Positions 35,101 to 43,944 are shown, counted from the first letter of the stretch. The stretch: 49,974 nt of DNA from Caldilineaceae bacterium (GCA_026645575.1 JAPKMW010000091.1:1-49974), one strand, 5' to 3'. Program-made: numbers and translations. Notes: generated by a model from the letters alone, not told the origin.

Positions 35101-37266
35101 GGCGCCAGAACCATCATTGCGTAAGACGGCTCCGCCAACACTCGTAAACAGGTCAAGGTCACCATCCAGATCAAGGTCGAGTACAATCACGCCAGTCACT
35201 TGCTCACTCAGTCGACTCAGCCACTGTTGGGTAAAAGTGCGATTGCCCTGATTCAGAAAAATGGTTGCGCTTTTCCGTGCATCTGCAACCACTAGATCGC
35301 TGAAGCCATCCCCATTGAAGTCGCCCACGACAACCTGTTGCCTAAAGCCTGGCATAGGGCCTAATGGGCTAGCGGAGAAGTGCTCTGCACCAGGCGTCCA
35401 ATCACCGCGATTCCAGTAAATCAAACTCCGGTTGTGTGTTTGGCCGTGGCTGCTAGCGCTATTGCCAACGGCAATATCCAGGTTGCCGTCGTTGTCTAGG
35501 TCGGCCAAGGCGAGGCTGGCCGTTTCGTCGGTGGCCTCGCCAAAGGGTAGTGCTGGGTCAAAGCCCCCGTTGCCTTGGTTAAGATAGATCAGATATGGCC
35601 CGGCGTGTGCTGGGGCTACCGTTAGATCAAGATCGCCGTCACCATCCAGATCGCCTGTGACAACCATATCCGCACCAGTTGAGGCTACATCCAGCGCTGT
35701 ACGCAAGCTGAAGTAACCAGAGCGAGCTTGGAGGTAGATTTGTGCGGGTTGGTTGGACTGCAACACCACCAAGTCATCCAATCCATCGGCGTTGAGATCG
35801 GCTGTTGCAAAAGGGGGTGCTATAAGGAAATGGCGGTTTGGGGGAGTAAACGATAGTCCCGTGGCGACGTTATTGCGAAAATTACCGGCGCCATCGTTGA
35901 GCGCAGCCAGGAGGGGTGTTGACTCTTCATCTGGTAAATATAAACTGGTATAAAGTAGATCGAGATCCCCGTCGCCACCAAGATCGATTAAGGCGTATGG
36001 TACCCCTGATAAAGTCGTGCAAGCGCCAAATTCAATCGGGCTGTGATTTGTATAAATACGATCAAAGCTTGAGTCGGCAATGACCATCTCGTTAATACCG
36101 TCGCCATTTAGATCAGCCAATACCAGTGGTTTATAGGCGTCATTAGGCGCCCCCCACGCTACAGGCGTAAACTGCAATAGTGCTGTCGCCGGATCAATAC
36201 CTTGATTGAGATAGAAGGAGTCCCCGGTCACAATGTCCAGGTCGCCATCTAAATCAATGTCATCTATCTGCATAAACCATGCCCCACGCTCATCGATCAC
36301 TTGGGGTGCGTCGCTGCGTAGATCGCCGTTTGGGCCGTGATGGCGATAGAGCAGAAGCTGGCTGTTATCGGATGCGGCAGAAAAGGCGGAGTTTGCAAGA
36401 ACGAGATCTAGATGGCCATCGCCATCTAGATCGCCAAAGGCAACGGTATTCGAGCTGCGATCGGGCAACGGAATCGTAAAGTTGTTGCGTGCGATAAAGG
36501 CGCCACTGCCATCATTCGTATAAATACCAAGGGCGCCTGGAAGGTCATTGTCATTCACACTAATCATGATCAGGTCAAGATCACCGTCACTGTCGACATC
36601 AACCAACTGGGGATCTCGGCCAGGCCAGCTCGCCGTTGCTGTGAAGCGGCCATGACCATCATTGCGCCAGATCTGATGCTGCGTAGATGTTGCCTGAACA
36701 AGATCAAAATCGCGGTCGCCATCAACATCGCCCACGGCTAGCGAACCGAAAGAGCCACTGCTCCAAGTGTTTTGGTTGGCAAAGGAAGCGTGGCCATCAT
36801 TAAAATAGATAACGTCTTCCGCTCCACTGGTGATAATGTCCAGATCACCATCATCATCCATGTCAGCTAACACGACAACAGCAATATCATTATTCCTCAT
36901 TGGGCCAAAGGGGGTACCCATGTCAAAGTTGCCGTGCCCATTGTTTAGGTAGTAAAGATTGGGACTATCTCTGTTGACCATTACCAGATCCAGCGCACCG
37001 TCGCCATTCAGATCGCCCACGGCAACATCACTGGTATCGTCATCATTCGGCAAGATAGCACTCAGTGTGTAGACAGGAGTGTCAACAATGGGCCGCGTGC
37101 GCTCGGTTGGTACAGGTCGCGGTGCCGCGGGGGTTGCGGTTGCCGACGGTGCGCCCCCTGCCAACAGCGGATGAGCGCTCAACAGCAACAGCACCCAACC
37201 GACTACAGGCAGCATAAACCAGCATACACGGCGGGAGCAACGCTGAAGAAAAATAAGACAAGACAT
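32149..37266 (-). CDS. Giant secreted FG-GAP/VCBS protein with zinc metalloprotease-like core
   Basis: 1705 residues from ATG 37266; AGGAG stands six bases upstream, and the start follows the regulator's stop by one base. The signal peptide is CWFMLPVVGWVLLLLSAHP. Residues about 60-800 carry more than ten FG-GAP/VCBS repeats (VGDLNGDGALDLVMV, YYLNNGHGNFD, DGDGDLD), each with calcium-binding DxDxDG-like loops, as in beta-propeller surface proteins. Beyond them lies a metalloprotease-like region with ARALAHELGHYLFFLDDNY (near 1174), HExxH plus an acidic downstream segment. An 18-bp tandem repeat gives IGLAKH units near 1480-1500. The C terminus is beta-rich and unassigned. The gene is co-translated with the large BTAD regulator, which presumably controls it. 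Confidence 0.85.
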   Translation of the reverse strand: MSCLIFLQRCSRRVCWFMLPVVGWVLLLLSAHPLLAGGAPSATATPAAPRPVPTERTRPIVDTPVYTLSAILPNDDDTSDVAVGDLNGDGALDLVMVNRDSPNLYYLNNGHGNFDMGTPFGPMRNNDIAVVVLADMDDDGDLDIITSGAEDVIYFNDGHASFANQNTWSSGSFGSLAVGDVDGDRDFDLVQATSTQHQIWRNDGHGRFTATASWPGRDPQLVDVDSDGDLDLIMISVNDNDLPGALGIYTNDGSGAFIARNNFTIPLPDRSSNTVAFGDLDGDGHLDLVLANSAFSAASDNSQLLLYRHHGPNGDLRSDAPQVIDERGAWFMQIDDIDLDGDLDIVTGDSFYLNQGIDPATALLQFTPVAWGAPNDAYKPLVLADLNGDGINEMVIADSSFDRIYTNHSPIEFGACTTLSGVPYALIDLGGDGDLDLLYTSLYLPDEESTPLLAALNDGAGNFRNNVATGLSFTPPNRHFLIAPPFATADLNADGLDDLVVLQSNQPAQIYLQARSGYFSLRTALDVASTGADMVVTGDLDGDGDLDLTVAPAHAGPYLIYLNQGNGGFDPALPFGEATDETASLALADLDNDGNLDIAVGNSASSHGQTHNRSLIYWNRGDWTPGAEHFSASPLGPMPGFRQQVVVGDFNGDGFSDLVVADARKSATIFLNQGNRTFTQQWLSRLSEQVTGVIVLDLDLDGDLDLFTSVGGAVLRNDGSGAFTWHPAFLDLRQKELAVNGPSLINIRPLFVGDLNGDGLADAIAYQQYDLGRIVYDEEFPCLTFQTRHDAHPQPASSAQIKLLPLDKTVLAGPYASPQIFAAGAITFTYTLFDPTASPANVRGFYSLDGGGKWYTATATTATALNGLATLAGNQPITYTYTWDVLGSGFFGQSDRVVFRLEARPDLHPQRNGVPGPYRQPYQAAQSYPFRVRGTQVRVVDAASVPMPNALVYRLPVNASGVAASLAATQESRSFRTNSQGYLGGRAALAVGDRLVALAPLRSTDTFMLYASSATPTSGGVNMTSVTGNGVQTLTVSATNPLLLFNLDISLEWDARQDWQLLEQLQFDIKQASQFLYDWTNGRAALGDVTVYHNRDHWDEADVRLYATNRLRPNATQGGIVTTIVTETVGPPLLAQTQTITYTPGQVRLSVTWNRYGESGSGVLGADWARALAHELGHYLFFLDDNYLGFDDEHLTVVATCTGSAMTDPYREDYTEFLFAEEWGAGCAKTLAAQTTGRADWETISHFYPDLAGATPNPGPNGLALAVTQLHFVEPLSPTSTLADPIFYLTEDGVVVEPGERATGYLYRIDPATGEPTQVIELGSPRFDQLLARGAQVGDRICLYDGSRLGCETIAAGDNQLTLHRLPVWQPELLIEPISTTLITVRVPLTGTGLAAGQQLHAQLYPAHGPATAPLTLTVTGTVAVGQFALSSPEVAGYVQVWVNEPVMPTTPRRESITAFALGGKPIGLAKHIGLAKHIGLAKHIGLAKHAPGGSTDGRVLLYSKELVLGDGQFYAFQTTSLVSNTVPWATPVGAAYRLFAPQRLPRLTQMSIMFNYLEREVPAGEEAGISIYYLDETKPASGWQRLETVRNPDYNIASAPVQGPGVYALLTSVELPLVQGWNLIAYPVRVTQPVSEALQSIADAYLLVYGHDPTNPNNPNTLYCQHGCDATFYRGYRPLTALEFGRGYWIYVDRPVILYLKGGE
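32801..32872. repeat. Four 18-bp tandem units encoding IGLAKH
   Basis: Units at 32801, 32819, 32837 and 32855 with several differences each; the consensus is TTGGCNAGCCCGATATGT on the plus strand. They keep frame and add IGLAKH blocks to the FG-GAP protein, a sign of slippage expansion. Confidence 0.7.
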
Positions 37267-37267
37267 G

Positions 37268-40200
37268 CTAGACTCCTGATCGTCGGCCTGGTTGGCAACC
37301 GCACGGGTTTGCTTCACCTTTTGTAGATTCATCGTCGCGTTGAGCGCCCAGGTGCTTGAAGGTCTGCTGGGCTGTGGCGATCAAAGCGCTGCCCGCCGTC
37401 ACAGCACCAACGCGTTGTTGCGCCAACCCCCAGGCCATCTGGCTGCGCGCTTGCTCATATGGTTCATCCGCCAGCAGCTCCAGACTGCGACGAAACGCGT
37501 TGTCGGCGTCGGCTGTAGCTCCCTCGGCGGCCAAGAGTTGACCCAGAATCCCCAGCGCGATCCCTTCATCGCGCGCCATGCTCATCTCCCGCGCCAGCCG
37601 GAGCGATTCGTCGATGGCGGCGTGGGCGGCGACCGGTTCCCCTTGGGCCAGCAACAGTTGCGCCCGCAGACGGTGGAGTTCCGGCCATTGATAGGCCGCG
37701 CCGGCCGCGGTGATCAGGGTGGCGGCCTCATCGAGCAATTGCGCGGCCTCCCCCAGCCTGCCCTGGCGCAACCGGAGATCGGCCAGGCTGTAGCGGGCGT
37801 TGCTGGCATATTCACCCGCATAGCTCCCCAGCGTTTGTAGATGGCGTTCGGCGGCGGCGTCATCGCCCTGCCAGGTGCGCAGGATGCCCAAGTTGAGATG
37901 AAAGAGCGCCTGATGATTGGCCGTCCCCAACTTCTGCGCCTCGGCCAACCCCTCTGCCAACAGTTGCCCGGCCTTGTCCCACTGACCGGCGACCAGATGA
38001 TAGGCGGCCAAATTGTTGAGCAGATCAATCGTCTTCAAGGGATGGGGCAAGCGCCGACAGATCGCCAACCCCCGCGTCCAGTGGTCAACGGCCCCCGCCA
38101 TGTTGCCGGTGTAAAAATCGATCACCCCCAAATTCTTATGGGCAGCCACCAGCAAAACATGGGGCGTGGGCGGCAACAAGGCCAACCCGCGCTGCGCCGC
38201 GGCCCGCGCCGCGTCATAGTCACCCAGGGAAGAGAGCAAGCCCCCCTCTTTGATGTGAAGCGACGCCGCCAGCAGCGGATCGGCGTCGCCCAGCGCGGCC
38301 AGCCCCTGTTGCACCAGCGACCGCGCGTCGGCAAAGGATTCCTGCTCGGTCAAGCCGGCCAGGCCAAAAAAGAGTTCGCCGCGCAAGACCGGCGCGTTGA
38401 CCGTCGGCGGCAACAGGGCCTGCGCCTGGTCATAGGCCGCCCGCGCCGGTTCCCGTTCGCCCAGCAGCGCCCAGACCTGTCCCTTGGCGACACAGACCGC
38501 CGCCCACAACAGGTGATCCAGTTCGGGCCGGCGAAAGCGCAGCAAGATCCGTTGCAGCGCGCGCAGCCGTCCCTGGCCGATCAGGTGTTGCAGGTTGGTG
38601 GTGATGAGGTGGGCGGCGTCGCTCATCTGCTCGGCACGCAGATAGTGGAGCGCGGCCTGCAAGGGGTCGCCCTCGGCCTCGGCAAAGTGACCGGCGGCGC
38701 GGCGGTGGAGCGTCTGGCGCTCACGGCGGTGGAGACCGTTGTAGAAAAATTTCTGCACCAGGGCATGGGTCGAATAGCGCGGCCCAGTTGGGTTGCGCTC
38801 GGCCGTGAGCAGATAGCGGGACGAGAGACTCAGGAGCGCATCGCGCACACGGGACTCCTCGCTGATCGATTCAATGGCCTGGCGGCTGGCGGGGTAGCCA
38901 TCCAAAATCGCCACGGCGGCCATCACGGCGCATTCAGCCGGGTTGAGCAGGTTGTTGACCAGCGCCAGCAGATGCCGTTCGACATCCTCGGCGGCGGTCA
39001 GTTGCTCGATCAAGCTGTAGGGATCGTCAGTGCGCTGCAAGGCCTGGATAGTGAGGGTGAGAAACTGACCGTTGCCCTCCGTTTCGGCGTGGAGTTGGTG
39101 CAGGAGATCGGCGGGGAGAGTCAGGTTGTGTTTGCGCAAGAGATCGCGCGTGTCGGCCAGCGAAAGGCCGCTCAACGCCCGCACCGGCGTCAAGGCGGGT
39201 AAAGCCGGTTTCTGGCGGGTGGTGATCAGCAGCCGCAACCGTTGCGCCTGGGCTAGCTCGATCAAGCGTCCCAACAAAGCGTTGGCCCCCGTCTCTTGTT
39301 CCAGATGGTGCAGATCATCCAGACAGAGCAGATAGTCACCCCCTTGCACCGATTGCGCCAGATAGTCGATGAGCGCGCTCAAGGGCGGCGCACTGCGCCC
39401 CAAGCGCCCCTCCTGCGGCCCCGTCTGCAACATCTGCCACAACGCCGCCTGCCCCCGCTCGGCCAGAAAGGCCGCCAGCCGCCAGAGCAACCCATCCACC
39501 CCCTCCTCCGGCTGACAACTATGCCAGAAGATCGCCGCCCGCGGCGCCACCTCTTGCGCCAGCGCCAAGGCCAACGCCGTCTTCCCCACCCCTGCCATCC
39601 CACTAATCACCGCCACCCCCTGTCGCGTCAACAATTCCCGATAATGCGCCACCTCCGCCGCCCGCCCGATGAAGGGGTGCGCGGTGGTGGGGAGGGTGTG
39701 AACGGGAGGGGATGACAAGGTGACAGGGTGAGGGGGTGAGGGGGTGACAGGGATGTTCGGCGATTGGGTGATTGGCGGGTCAATCGGCGCTCCCTCTCCA
39801 TTTGTCACCTTGTCACCTTGCCACCTTGTCACCCCCTCACCCGGCCACCTTGTCACCTTGTCACCTTGTCGGCGCGTGCGGATCGCCTCCGCCAACGCCA
39901 CCGTCTCCCCCTCCGGTGGGGCGCCCAGTTCGTCGTCGAGCAGGCGGACGCAGTTATCGTATTGGCGCAGAGCGGCGGCGGGTTGACCGGCTTGGGCATA
40001 GAGGGTCATCAGGGCGCGGTGGGCCGGTTCATGCAACGGATCATGGGCCACCCACCGCCGCCCATAGTGCAGCGCCTGCTCCAGCGTCATCCCCGCGCTA
40101 TCACCCTCCCTGCCCCTATTCTCCCCATCGCTCCCATCCTTCCTATCCCCACCCCAAACCCCCACCAACCGCGCCAACACCCACCCCAGCCCCGCGCGAA

Positions 40201-40702
40201 GTTGCTCTTGTTGGAAATAGTGCCATTCATCAAAGGCGGGGCTGTCGGGCAGGGTGAAGCCGGCCAGGAAGTGGTCGCGATAACAAGCCTCGGCGGCGAT
40301 CAGGTGGGGCAGACAGGCGGGACAGTGGGTGGCGGCGGGGTGACGGCACTGTTGGGCGGCGGCGACGGCTTGCTGAAAGGCGATCACATCCACCAGCAGG
40401 GCGGGCTGACCGGCTGGGGCGGCCGCCAGAGCGATCTGTTCCCGGTCGGCGGCAAAGTGCGCTTCACCCAGCAGATCACGCAGCCGCGCCAGTTCGCGAC
40501 GCAGATGGCCGCGGGCGTCGCTCTGCCCATAGTCGGGCCAGAGCAGGGTGGCTAGGTGGTCGCGACTGTGGGCCAAGGATCTACCGGGCGCGGTCACGGC
40601 CAGATAGGCGAGCAGCGCCCAAGCTTTGCGATGGTTCAAAGCAATGACGCCGCCGTCGCGCGTCAGGCGTGGCGGGCCAAAGAGGTGTAGGTGTAATGCC
40701 AA
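37268..40702 (-). CDS. BTAD/SARP-like regulator with NB-ARC ATPase and TPR domains
   Basis: 1144 residues. An OmpR-type winged helix (HLFGPPRLTRDGGVIALNHRKA, about 6-100) is followed by the bacterial transcriptional activator domain (100-270), an NB-ARC ATPase with P-loop VISGMAGVGKTALALALA and a Walker B YLLCLDDLHHLE, and about 500 residues of TPR-type helices. It resembles AfsR/SARP-MalT regulators that respond to ligands or proteins. The start is TTG 40702, two codons after an in-frame TGA, with no Shine-Dalgarno, so translation may be weak or begin later. A low-complexity segment (GDKVTRWPGEGVTRWQ, about 278-300) comes from 8-bp repeats at 39712-39870. The stop is one base from the FG-GAP gene start, so the pair is one operon. 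Confidence 0.88.
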   Translation of the reverse strand: MALHLHLFGPPRLTRDGGVIALNHRKAWALLAYLAVTAPGRSLAHSRDHLATLLWPDYGQSDARGHLRRELARLRDLLGEAHFAADREQIALAAAPAGQPALLVDVIAFQQAVAAAQQCRHPAATHCPACLPHLIAAEACYRDHFLAGFTLPDSPAFDEWHYFQQEQLRAGLGWVLARLVGVWGGDRKDGSDGENRGREGDSAGMTLEQALHYGRRWVAHDPLHEPAHRALMTLYAQAGQPAAALRQYDNCVRLLDDELGAPPEGETVALAEAIRTRRQGDKVTRWPGEGVTRWQGDKVTNGEGAPIDPPITQSPNIPVTPSPPHPVTLSSPPVHTLPTTAHPFIGRAAEVAHYRELLTRQGVAVISGMAGVGKTALALALAQEVAPRAAIFWHSCQPEEGVDGLLWRLAAFLAERGQAALWQMLQTGPQEGRLGRSAPPLSALIDYLAQSVQGGDYLLCLDDLHHLEQETGANALLGRLIELAQAQRLRLLITTRQKPALPALTPVRALSGLSLADTRDLLRKHNLTLPADLLHQLHAETEGNGQFLTLTIQALQRTDDPYSLIEQLTAAEDVERHLLALVNNLLNPAECAVMAAVAILDGYPASRQAIESISEESRVRDALLSLSSRYLLTAERNPTGPRYSTHALVQKFFYNGLHRRERQTLHRRAAGHFAEAEGDPLQAALHYLRAEQMSDAAHLITTNLQHLIGQGRLRALQRILLRFRRPELDHLLWAAVCVAKGQVWALLGEREPARAAYDQAQALLPPTVNAPVLRGELFFGLAGLTEQESFADARSLVQQGLAALGDADPLLAASLHIKEGGLLSSLGDYDAARAAAQRGLALLPPTPHVLLVAAHKNLGVIDFYTGNMAGAVDHWTRGLAICRRLPHPLKTIDLLNNLAAYHLVAGQWDKAGQLLAEGLAEAQKLGTANHQALFHLNLGILRTWQGDDAAAERHLQTLGSYAGEYASNARYSLADLRLRQGRLGEAAQLLDEAATLITAAGAAYQWPELHRLRAQLLLAQGEPVAAHAAIDESLRLAREMSMARDEGIALGILGQLLAAEGATADADNAFRRSLELLADEPYEQARSQMAWGLAQQRVGAVTAGSALIATAQQTFKHLGAQRDDESTKGEANPCGCQPGRRSGV
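39712..39870. repeat. 8-bp unit tandem arrays inside the BTAD gene, partly inverted
   Basis: GGTGACAG/GGTGAGGG units at about 39719-39750 are mirrored by CACCTTGT units at 39802-39870 (eight or more copies). Units of 8 shift the codon phase, giving the Gly-Asp-Lys-Val-Thr-Arg-Trp-Gln-like protein sequence. The same octamer, TGTCACCT, recurs at 42472-42495. Confidence 0.65.
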
Positions 40703-41079
40703 GGGTCACTCAAATCAGGTTCTGTATCAGGATAATGGGTATAAATGGCGCACACGCTGTCAACGGGGCCCAGTGGGCTCCCCGGGAACGGATTGAACGG
40801 ATTGTCAATAACAGAATCCGTTCAATCCGTTCCCTGAATTCGCTGACAGCGTCCCGTTGATTCATTCTACCGCAACTTGGCTACCGAATCAACGCAAACT
40901 CGTGCCAATCAACGCGTCCGTCAACGCCGCTGTCCACGCCCAGCGCACGCGGGCTGCATATACTGAGAAGTGTCCGGGTCATAGAGTACTTGCAAGTAGG
41001 TGGTCTGACAACCCACCGAGAGATCTCTCATCTCACTGATCCTCCTAATCAACAATCTGTTTCATAAGGAGAATTTGAG
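40703..41079. other. Gap between the BTAD gene and the secreted peptide gene
   Basis: 377 bases with no convincing gene. It includes the hairpin at 40784-40834 and, further down, presumably the promoter of the 49-residue peptide gene (a GGTGG/CCCACC weak stem is at about 41001-41019). The peptide gene's ribosome site AAGGAG lies at its end. Confidence 0.4.
40784..40834. repeat. 20-bp perfect hairpin upstream of the BTAD gene
   Basis: Arms 40784-40803 (GGGAACGGATTGAACGGATT) and 40815-40834 are exact complements with an 11-base loop. The arm repeats GGATTGAAC/ACGGATTG internally. It could be a terminator or regulator site for either neighbour. Confidence 0.65.
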
Positions 41080-41229
41080 ATGAAGCGTCATAACATGAAA
41101 AAATTGGTTCTGGCTGTTGCGTTCACGTTGGCCCTCGCCTTCGGCACTGGCATTGTGGGTGAACAGTTCGGGTTCTCTATCACGCAGACTGCCCATGCAT
41201 GCAGTGGCAGCAACGGTGGTGGTTGCTAG
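41080..41229 (+). CDS. 49-residue secreted peptide ending in a nine-residue Cys-Gly tail
   Basis: ATG 41080 with AAGGAG eight bases upstream, one of the best sites in the window. Sequence MKRHNMKKLVLAVAFTLALAF is a Sec signal peptide; the predicted cleavage after AHA leaves CSGSNGGGC, a nonapeptide with Cys at both ends that could close a disulphide ring. The Cys at +1 also allows lipid attachment, though the lipobox is poor. The product is followed 30 bases later by the convergent stop of the TPR gene that belongs with an NB-ARC protein. Inferred: a processed signal or secreted peptide sensed by neighbours; no homology was recognised. Confidence 0.65.
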   Translation: MKRHNMKKLVLAVAFTLALAFGTGIVGEQFGFSITQTAHACSGSNGGGC

Positions 41230-41258
41230 TTCGTTAATTGACGTTGTCTATACAATGT

Positions 41259-42464
41259 TTATAGGATAGCTTGTTCTAGACGACGTCGAATTGTTGTGAG
41301 TCTATCCGTATAAAACTGCAAGGCGCTGTCAGCAAGATGCTTAGTGAGCAAAGTCTCGATTTCACTAAGCTCTTGCTTGGCAGCCATAAAATTATGTAAC
41401 TGAATTTCAAGTTCTATTTTCGTAAATCTAACCTGAATCAGGTAGTAATGGTCTATCAACATACTAATTGCTTCTACGACATAGTTCAGAGCCTTCGTAT
41501 AGTTATTGTTGTAGATTTCGATTAATCCACTTATATGGGTAATCTGTGCCAAACCAAGTTTATCCGAGTATTTTTCGAAGATTTTCGTTGCATGATTAGC
41601 GCATTCTTTTGCCTTTTGCACGTTACCAAGTTTCAAATAATCTAAACTAATGTTCATCATGAAGACCCCTGTCATAGGTTCTTCACCCAATCTTTCTGCC
41701 AATTCTAAGGCAAGTGTCGAATGATAGAGGCCATCTTCATATTTCTCGATTTCATTGTATAAAAAACCCAGATTGCCATACCCGCGCATAAGACCAAACT
41801 GATCCTGAGTAGCTTGCCAGATAGCACAGGCCATCAACAGATGTTCCTTTGCTTTTACCCAGTTGTATTGCCGGGTAAAGAGAATGCCAAGATGATTATG
41901 GGTGTGTGCCCGACCATGATTACTTTCCAGTTCATTAAAAATTGCCAGTGCATGATAACTTAACACCTCGGCGCGCCACAAATTGCCGGTCAAAATGTAA
42001 TGATAGCCCAAATTAGAACAGGCCCGCGCCAACTCATAGCGGTTACCACTACGGCGCGCTAACCGAATCACCTTGTGGTAGCTTTGCACCATTGCCGCTG
42101 GCTTGCTCCAGCGCTGATAGAGGCGTGCCAGCAGTGCAGTCAAGGTGATTTCGTACTGGATGTCATGGCGCTGTTGTGCCGCGGCAATCGCTCTTTCTAG
42201 AAAATGTTGCCAGATCTCCCAGTGGCCGCCCCGTTCCATGTAGGTCGCCAGGGCAACAGTCAAATCACGGGCGCTTGTCCAGCTTTCAGCGGCGCGCAGA
42301 CCATAGTCCAGTACATGACAGGCCTGTACGCGTTCTTCATCGGCCAAACGATTTTGCACCGCGCGTACACCTTCTAGCGCTTCGTCCAGACTACGTCTAA
42401 TATAGTCAAAGAAGAGCGTGGCGTAATTGTTCTCCACTTGCGCAACTTGAGAAGTATTCAACAT
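41259..42464 (-). CDS. TPR-repeat protein, likely partner of the NB-ARC gene
   Basis: 401 residues of almost continuous helices with TPR-like spacing (ARACSNLGYHYILTGNLWRA, THNHLGILFTRQYNWVKAKE, RGYGNLGFLYNEIEKYEDGL). It starts 26 bases after the stop of the NB-ARC gene, with the octamer repeat in between. The pair corresponds to the NB-ARC and TPR halves that are one polypeptide in SARP/LuxR-type receptors. TPR domains of RRNPP proteins bind secreted peptides; here a small secreted peptide is encoded convergently 30 bases away. That link is inferred only from location. Confidence 0.8.
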   Translation of the reverse strand: MLNTSQVAQVENNYATLFFDYIRRSLDEALEGVRAVQNRLADEERVQACHVLDYGLRAAESWTSARDLTVALATYMERGGHWEIWQHFLERAIAAAQQRHDIQYEITLTALLARLYQRWSKPAAMVQSYHKVIRLARRSGNRYELARACSNLGYHYILTGNLWRAEVLSYHALAIFNELESNHGRAHTHNHLGILFTRQYNWVKAKEHLLMACAIWQATQDQFGLMRGYGNLGFLYNEIEKYEDGLYHSTLALELAERLGEEPMTGVFMMNISLDYLKLGNVQKAKECANHATKIFEKYSDKLGLAQITHISGLIEIYNNNYTKALNYVVEAISMLIDHYYLIQVRFTKIELEIQLHNFMAAKQELSEIETLLTKHLADSALQFYTDRLTTIRRRLEQAIL

Positions 42465-42471
42465 ATCACTC

Positions 42472-42495
42472 TGTCACCCTGTCACCTTGTCACCC
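42472..42495. repeat. Three octamers TGTCACCY overlapping the NB-ARC stop
   Basis: TGTCACCC, TGTCACCT, TGTCACCC in tandem at the junction of the NB-ARC and TPR genes. The NB-ARC stop codon lies inside the third unit. The same word is expanded inside the BTAD gene. Confidence 0.65.
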
Positions 42496-43944
42496 CTGCG
42501 CCCCCCAGCGGATCACCTGTTCCTGCAAAAAGGTGGCGGTCAGATTGTGGATCGTATAACGGCGGGTTTTCAAGTCGCCACGGCTGTCCACCAGATTGAG
42601 CTGCACCAGGCGACTTAAGGCGTCGGTCACTGGGCCGGTCTCCAGGCTGCTGACCTTGCGAATATGCTCCAGCGTCCCGCCCAGGCTGCTGACCAAGGGC
42701 ATTACCAGCAGCACCCGGCGCGCCGTTTCGTCCAAGGCGTCCCACGCCTGCCGGTAGATGTAGGTGTAAAACTCTTCAATGGTGCGGCCTTGGGCGGTGC
42801 GCAAGTTCGCCAAAATGAGATCCAGCGGGTGCACATGGGTCTGCCCCACCACCAAGCGGATCGCCAGCGGATTGCCCCCCACGGTCTCAACAATTGGTTG
42901 GAGATCGGCGTCGGCGGCGTGCAGCAGGTCGGGCAGATTGCGCAGCCGCGCTTCCTGACGCACCAGATGCAATGTCAGCGCCGCGTTCAATTCCGGCACG
43001 GGGTAGTGATAAATGTCCGGTTCGCCAAAGAGGCTGACCCGGGAAGTGAGCAGAAATTTGGTCGGCTTCGCCAGGTCACGCAAGGTGTCCAGCAAAGTCT
43101 CCAGGTCGGTCAGCGTCTCCAGGTTGTCGATGATGATCAGGTGCGGGCGTTGACCCAGCCGGGTGCAGAGGAGCGCTTGCAACTCGGCCGTTGTCTGGCT
43201 GGGGCTGAGTTGCGTCTCCGGCAGCAATTGGTGGATCAGCGTGCGCATGAGCGCATCGGCGCTGAGCGCTGGCTGGTTCACGCCACGCAGCCCGCCCTGG
43301 CCGCCAAACAATTGCTGTTTGGCCGTCACCCAGCCAATATCCTCAAAGTGGTTGCGTCCAATGGTGGCGCGTGCCACGGCATCGGCCAGCGTGGTCTTGC
43401 CAATGCCGCCCATGCCGGCCAACGCCACCAACCAGGGCGCTTCGGTCGTACAGAGCAGATCGACCAGATGGCTTATGGGCTGCTCCAGGCCGACCAGGTG
43501 GGTGTTGGAGGGGGGTTGCAGGCGCGCTTCCAAGGCACAGCGGTAGGTCGTGCGCTCCTGCTCTTCCTGGTGATAGAGCAGTTCGGCCAGCCGGCTGATT
43601 CCCTCGCTCTGCTTGTTGTAGACGGTGCCGTCGGCCATGCTCAATTCAACGGCAATGGCCTGGATCGCTTTGCCTTCCCAAAAGTGCTGGCGCAAAATTT
43701 GGGCTTCGATGGCAAACTTTTCGGCCAGCGTGTGCAGCCCCCGTTGCAAAAGCTGGTGCGTGACCGATTGGCCGTTGGCGGGGGCTGATCGCTGCACAAC
43801 TTTGTAGAGGCGTGTCGTTTGCAGGGGGCTGCTGATAGGGGTCTCTTTGCGCACCTGCTTAAGCGCTTCATGAATGACCTTGCGAAACTCGGCTTGCGGG
43901 GTGGTGGGCGCCGGTTCACTTATCGGTCGACGAGACTCTGGCAT
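42490..43944 (-). CDS. NB-ARC STAND ATPase with N-terminal HTH
   Basis: 484 residues from ATG 43944 (GGAGGA nine bases upstream); the frame further up to 44118 is unlikely. Residues 75-110 carry a helix-turn-helix (AIQAIAVELSMADGTVYNKQ). NB-ARC core: P-loop LAGMGGIGKTTLADAV, Walker B HLIIIDNLE, RNBS-like FLLTSRVSLF and the GLPL-type motif GGNPLAIRLVVG, with a C-terminal winged-helix-like region. Signal-transducing ATPases of this class switch with ATP/ADP when a ligand reaches their repeat domain, here the separate TPR protein downstream. The split from the TPR half is unusual and could allow free exchange of subunits. Confidence 0.85.
   Translation of the reverse strand: MPESRRPISEPAPTTPQAEFRKVIHEALKQVRKETPISSPLQTTRLYKVVQRSAPANGQSVTHQLLQRGLHTLAEKFAIEAQILRQHFWEGKAIQAIAVELSMADGTVYNKQSEGISRLAELLYHQEEQERTTYRCALEARLQPPSNTHLVGLEQPISHLVDLLCTTEAPWLVALAGMGGIGKTTLADAVARATIGRNHFEDIGWVTAKQQLFGGQGGLRGVNQPALSADALMRTLIHQLLPETQLSPSQTTAELQALLCTRLGQRPHLIIIDNLETLTDLETLLDTLRDLAKPTKFLLTSRVSLFGEPDIYHYPVPELNAALTLHLVRQEARLRNLPDLLHAADADLQPIVETVGGNPLAIRLVVGQTHVHPLDLILANLRTAQGRTIEEFYTYIYRQAWDALDETARRVLLVMPLVSSLGGTLEHIRKVSSLETGPVTDALSRLVQLNLVDSRGDLKTRRYTIHNLTATFLQEQVIRWGAQG

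Noticed and set aside
37841..39202. 453-residue plus-strand frame
   Set aside because: Antisense shadow of the BTAD regulator, rich in Gln and Arg as expected from reversed codons.
42664..43788. 374-residue plus-strand frame
   Set aside because: Shadow of the NB-ARC gene.
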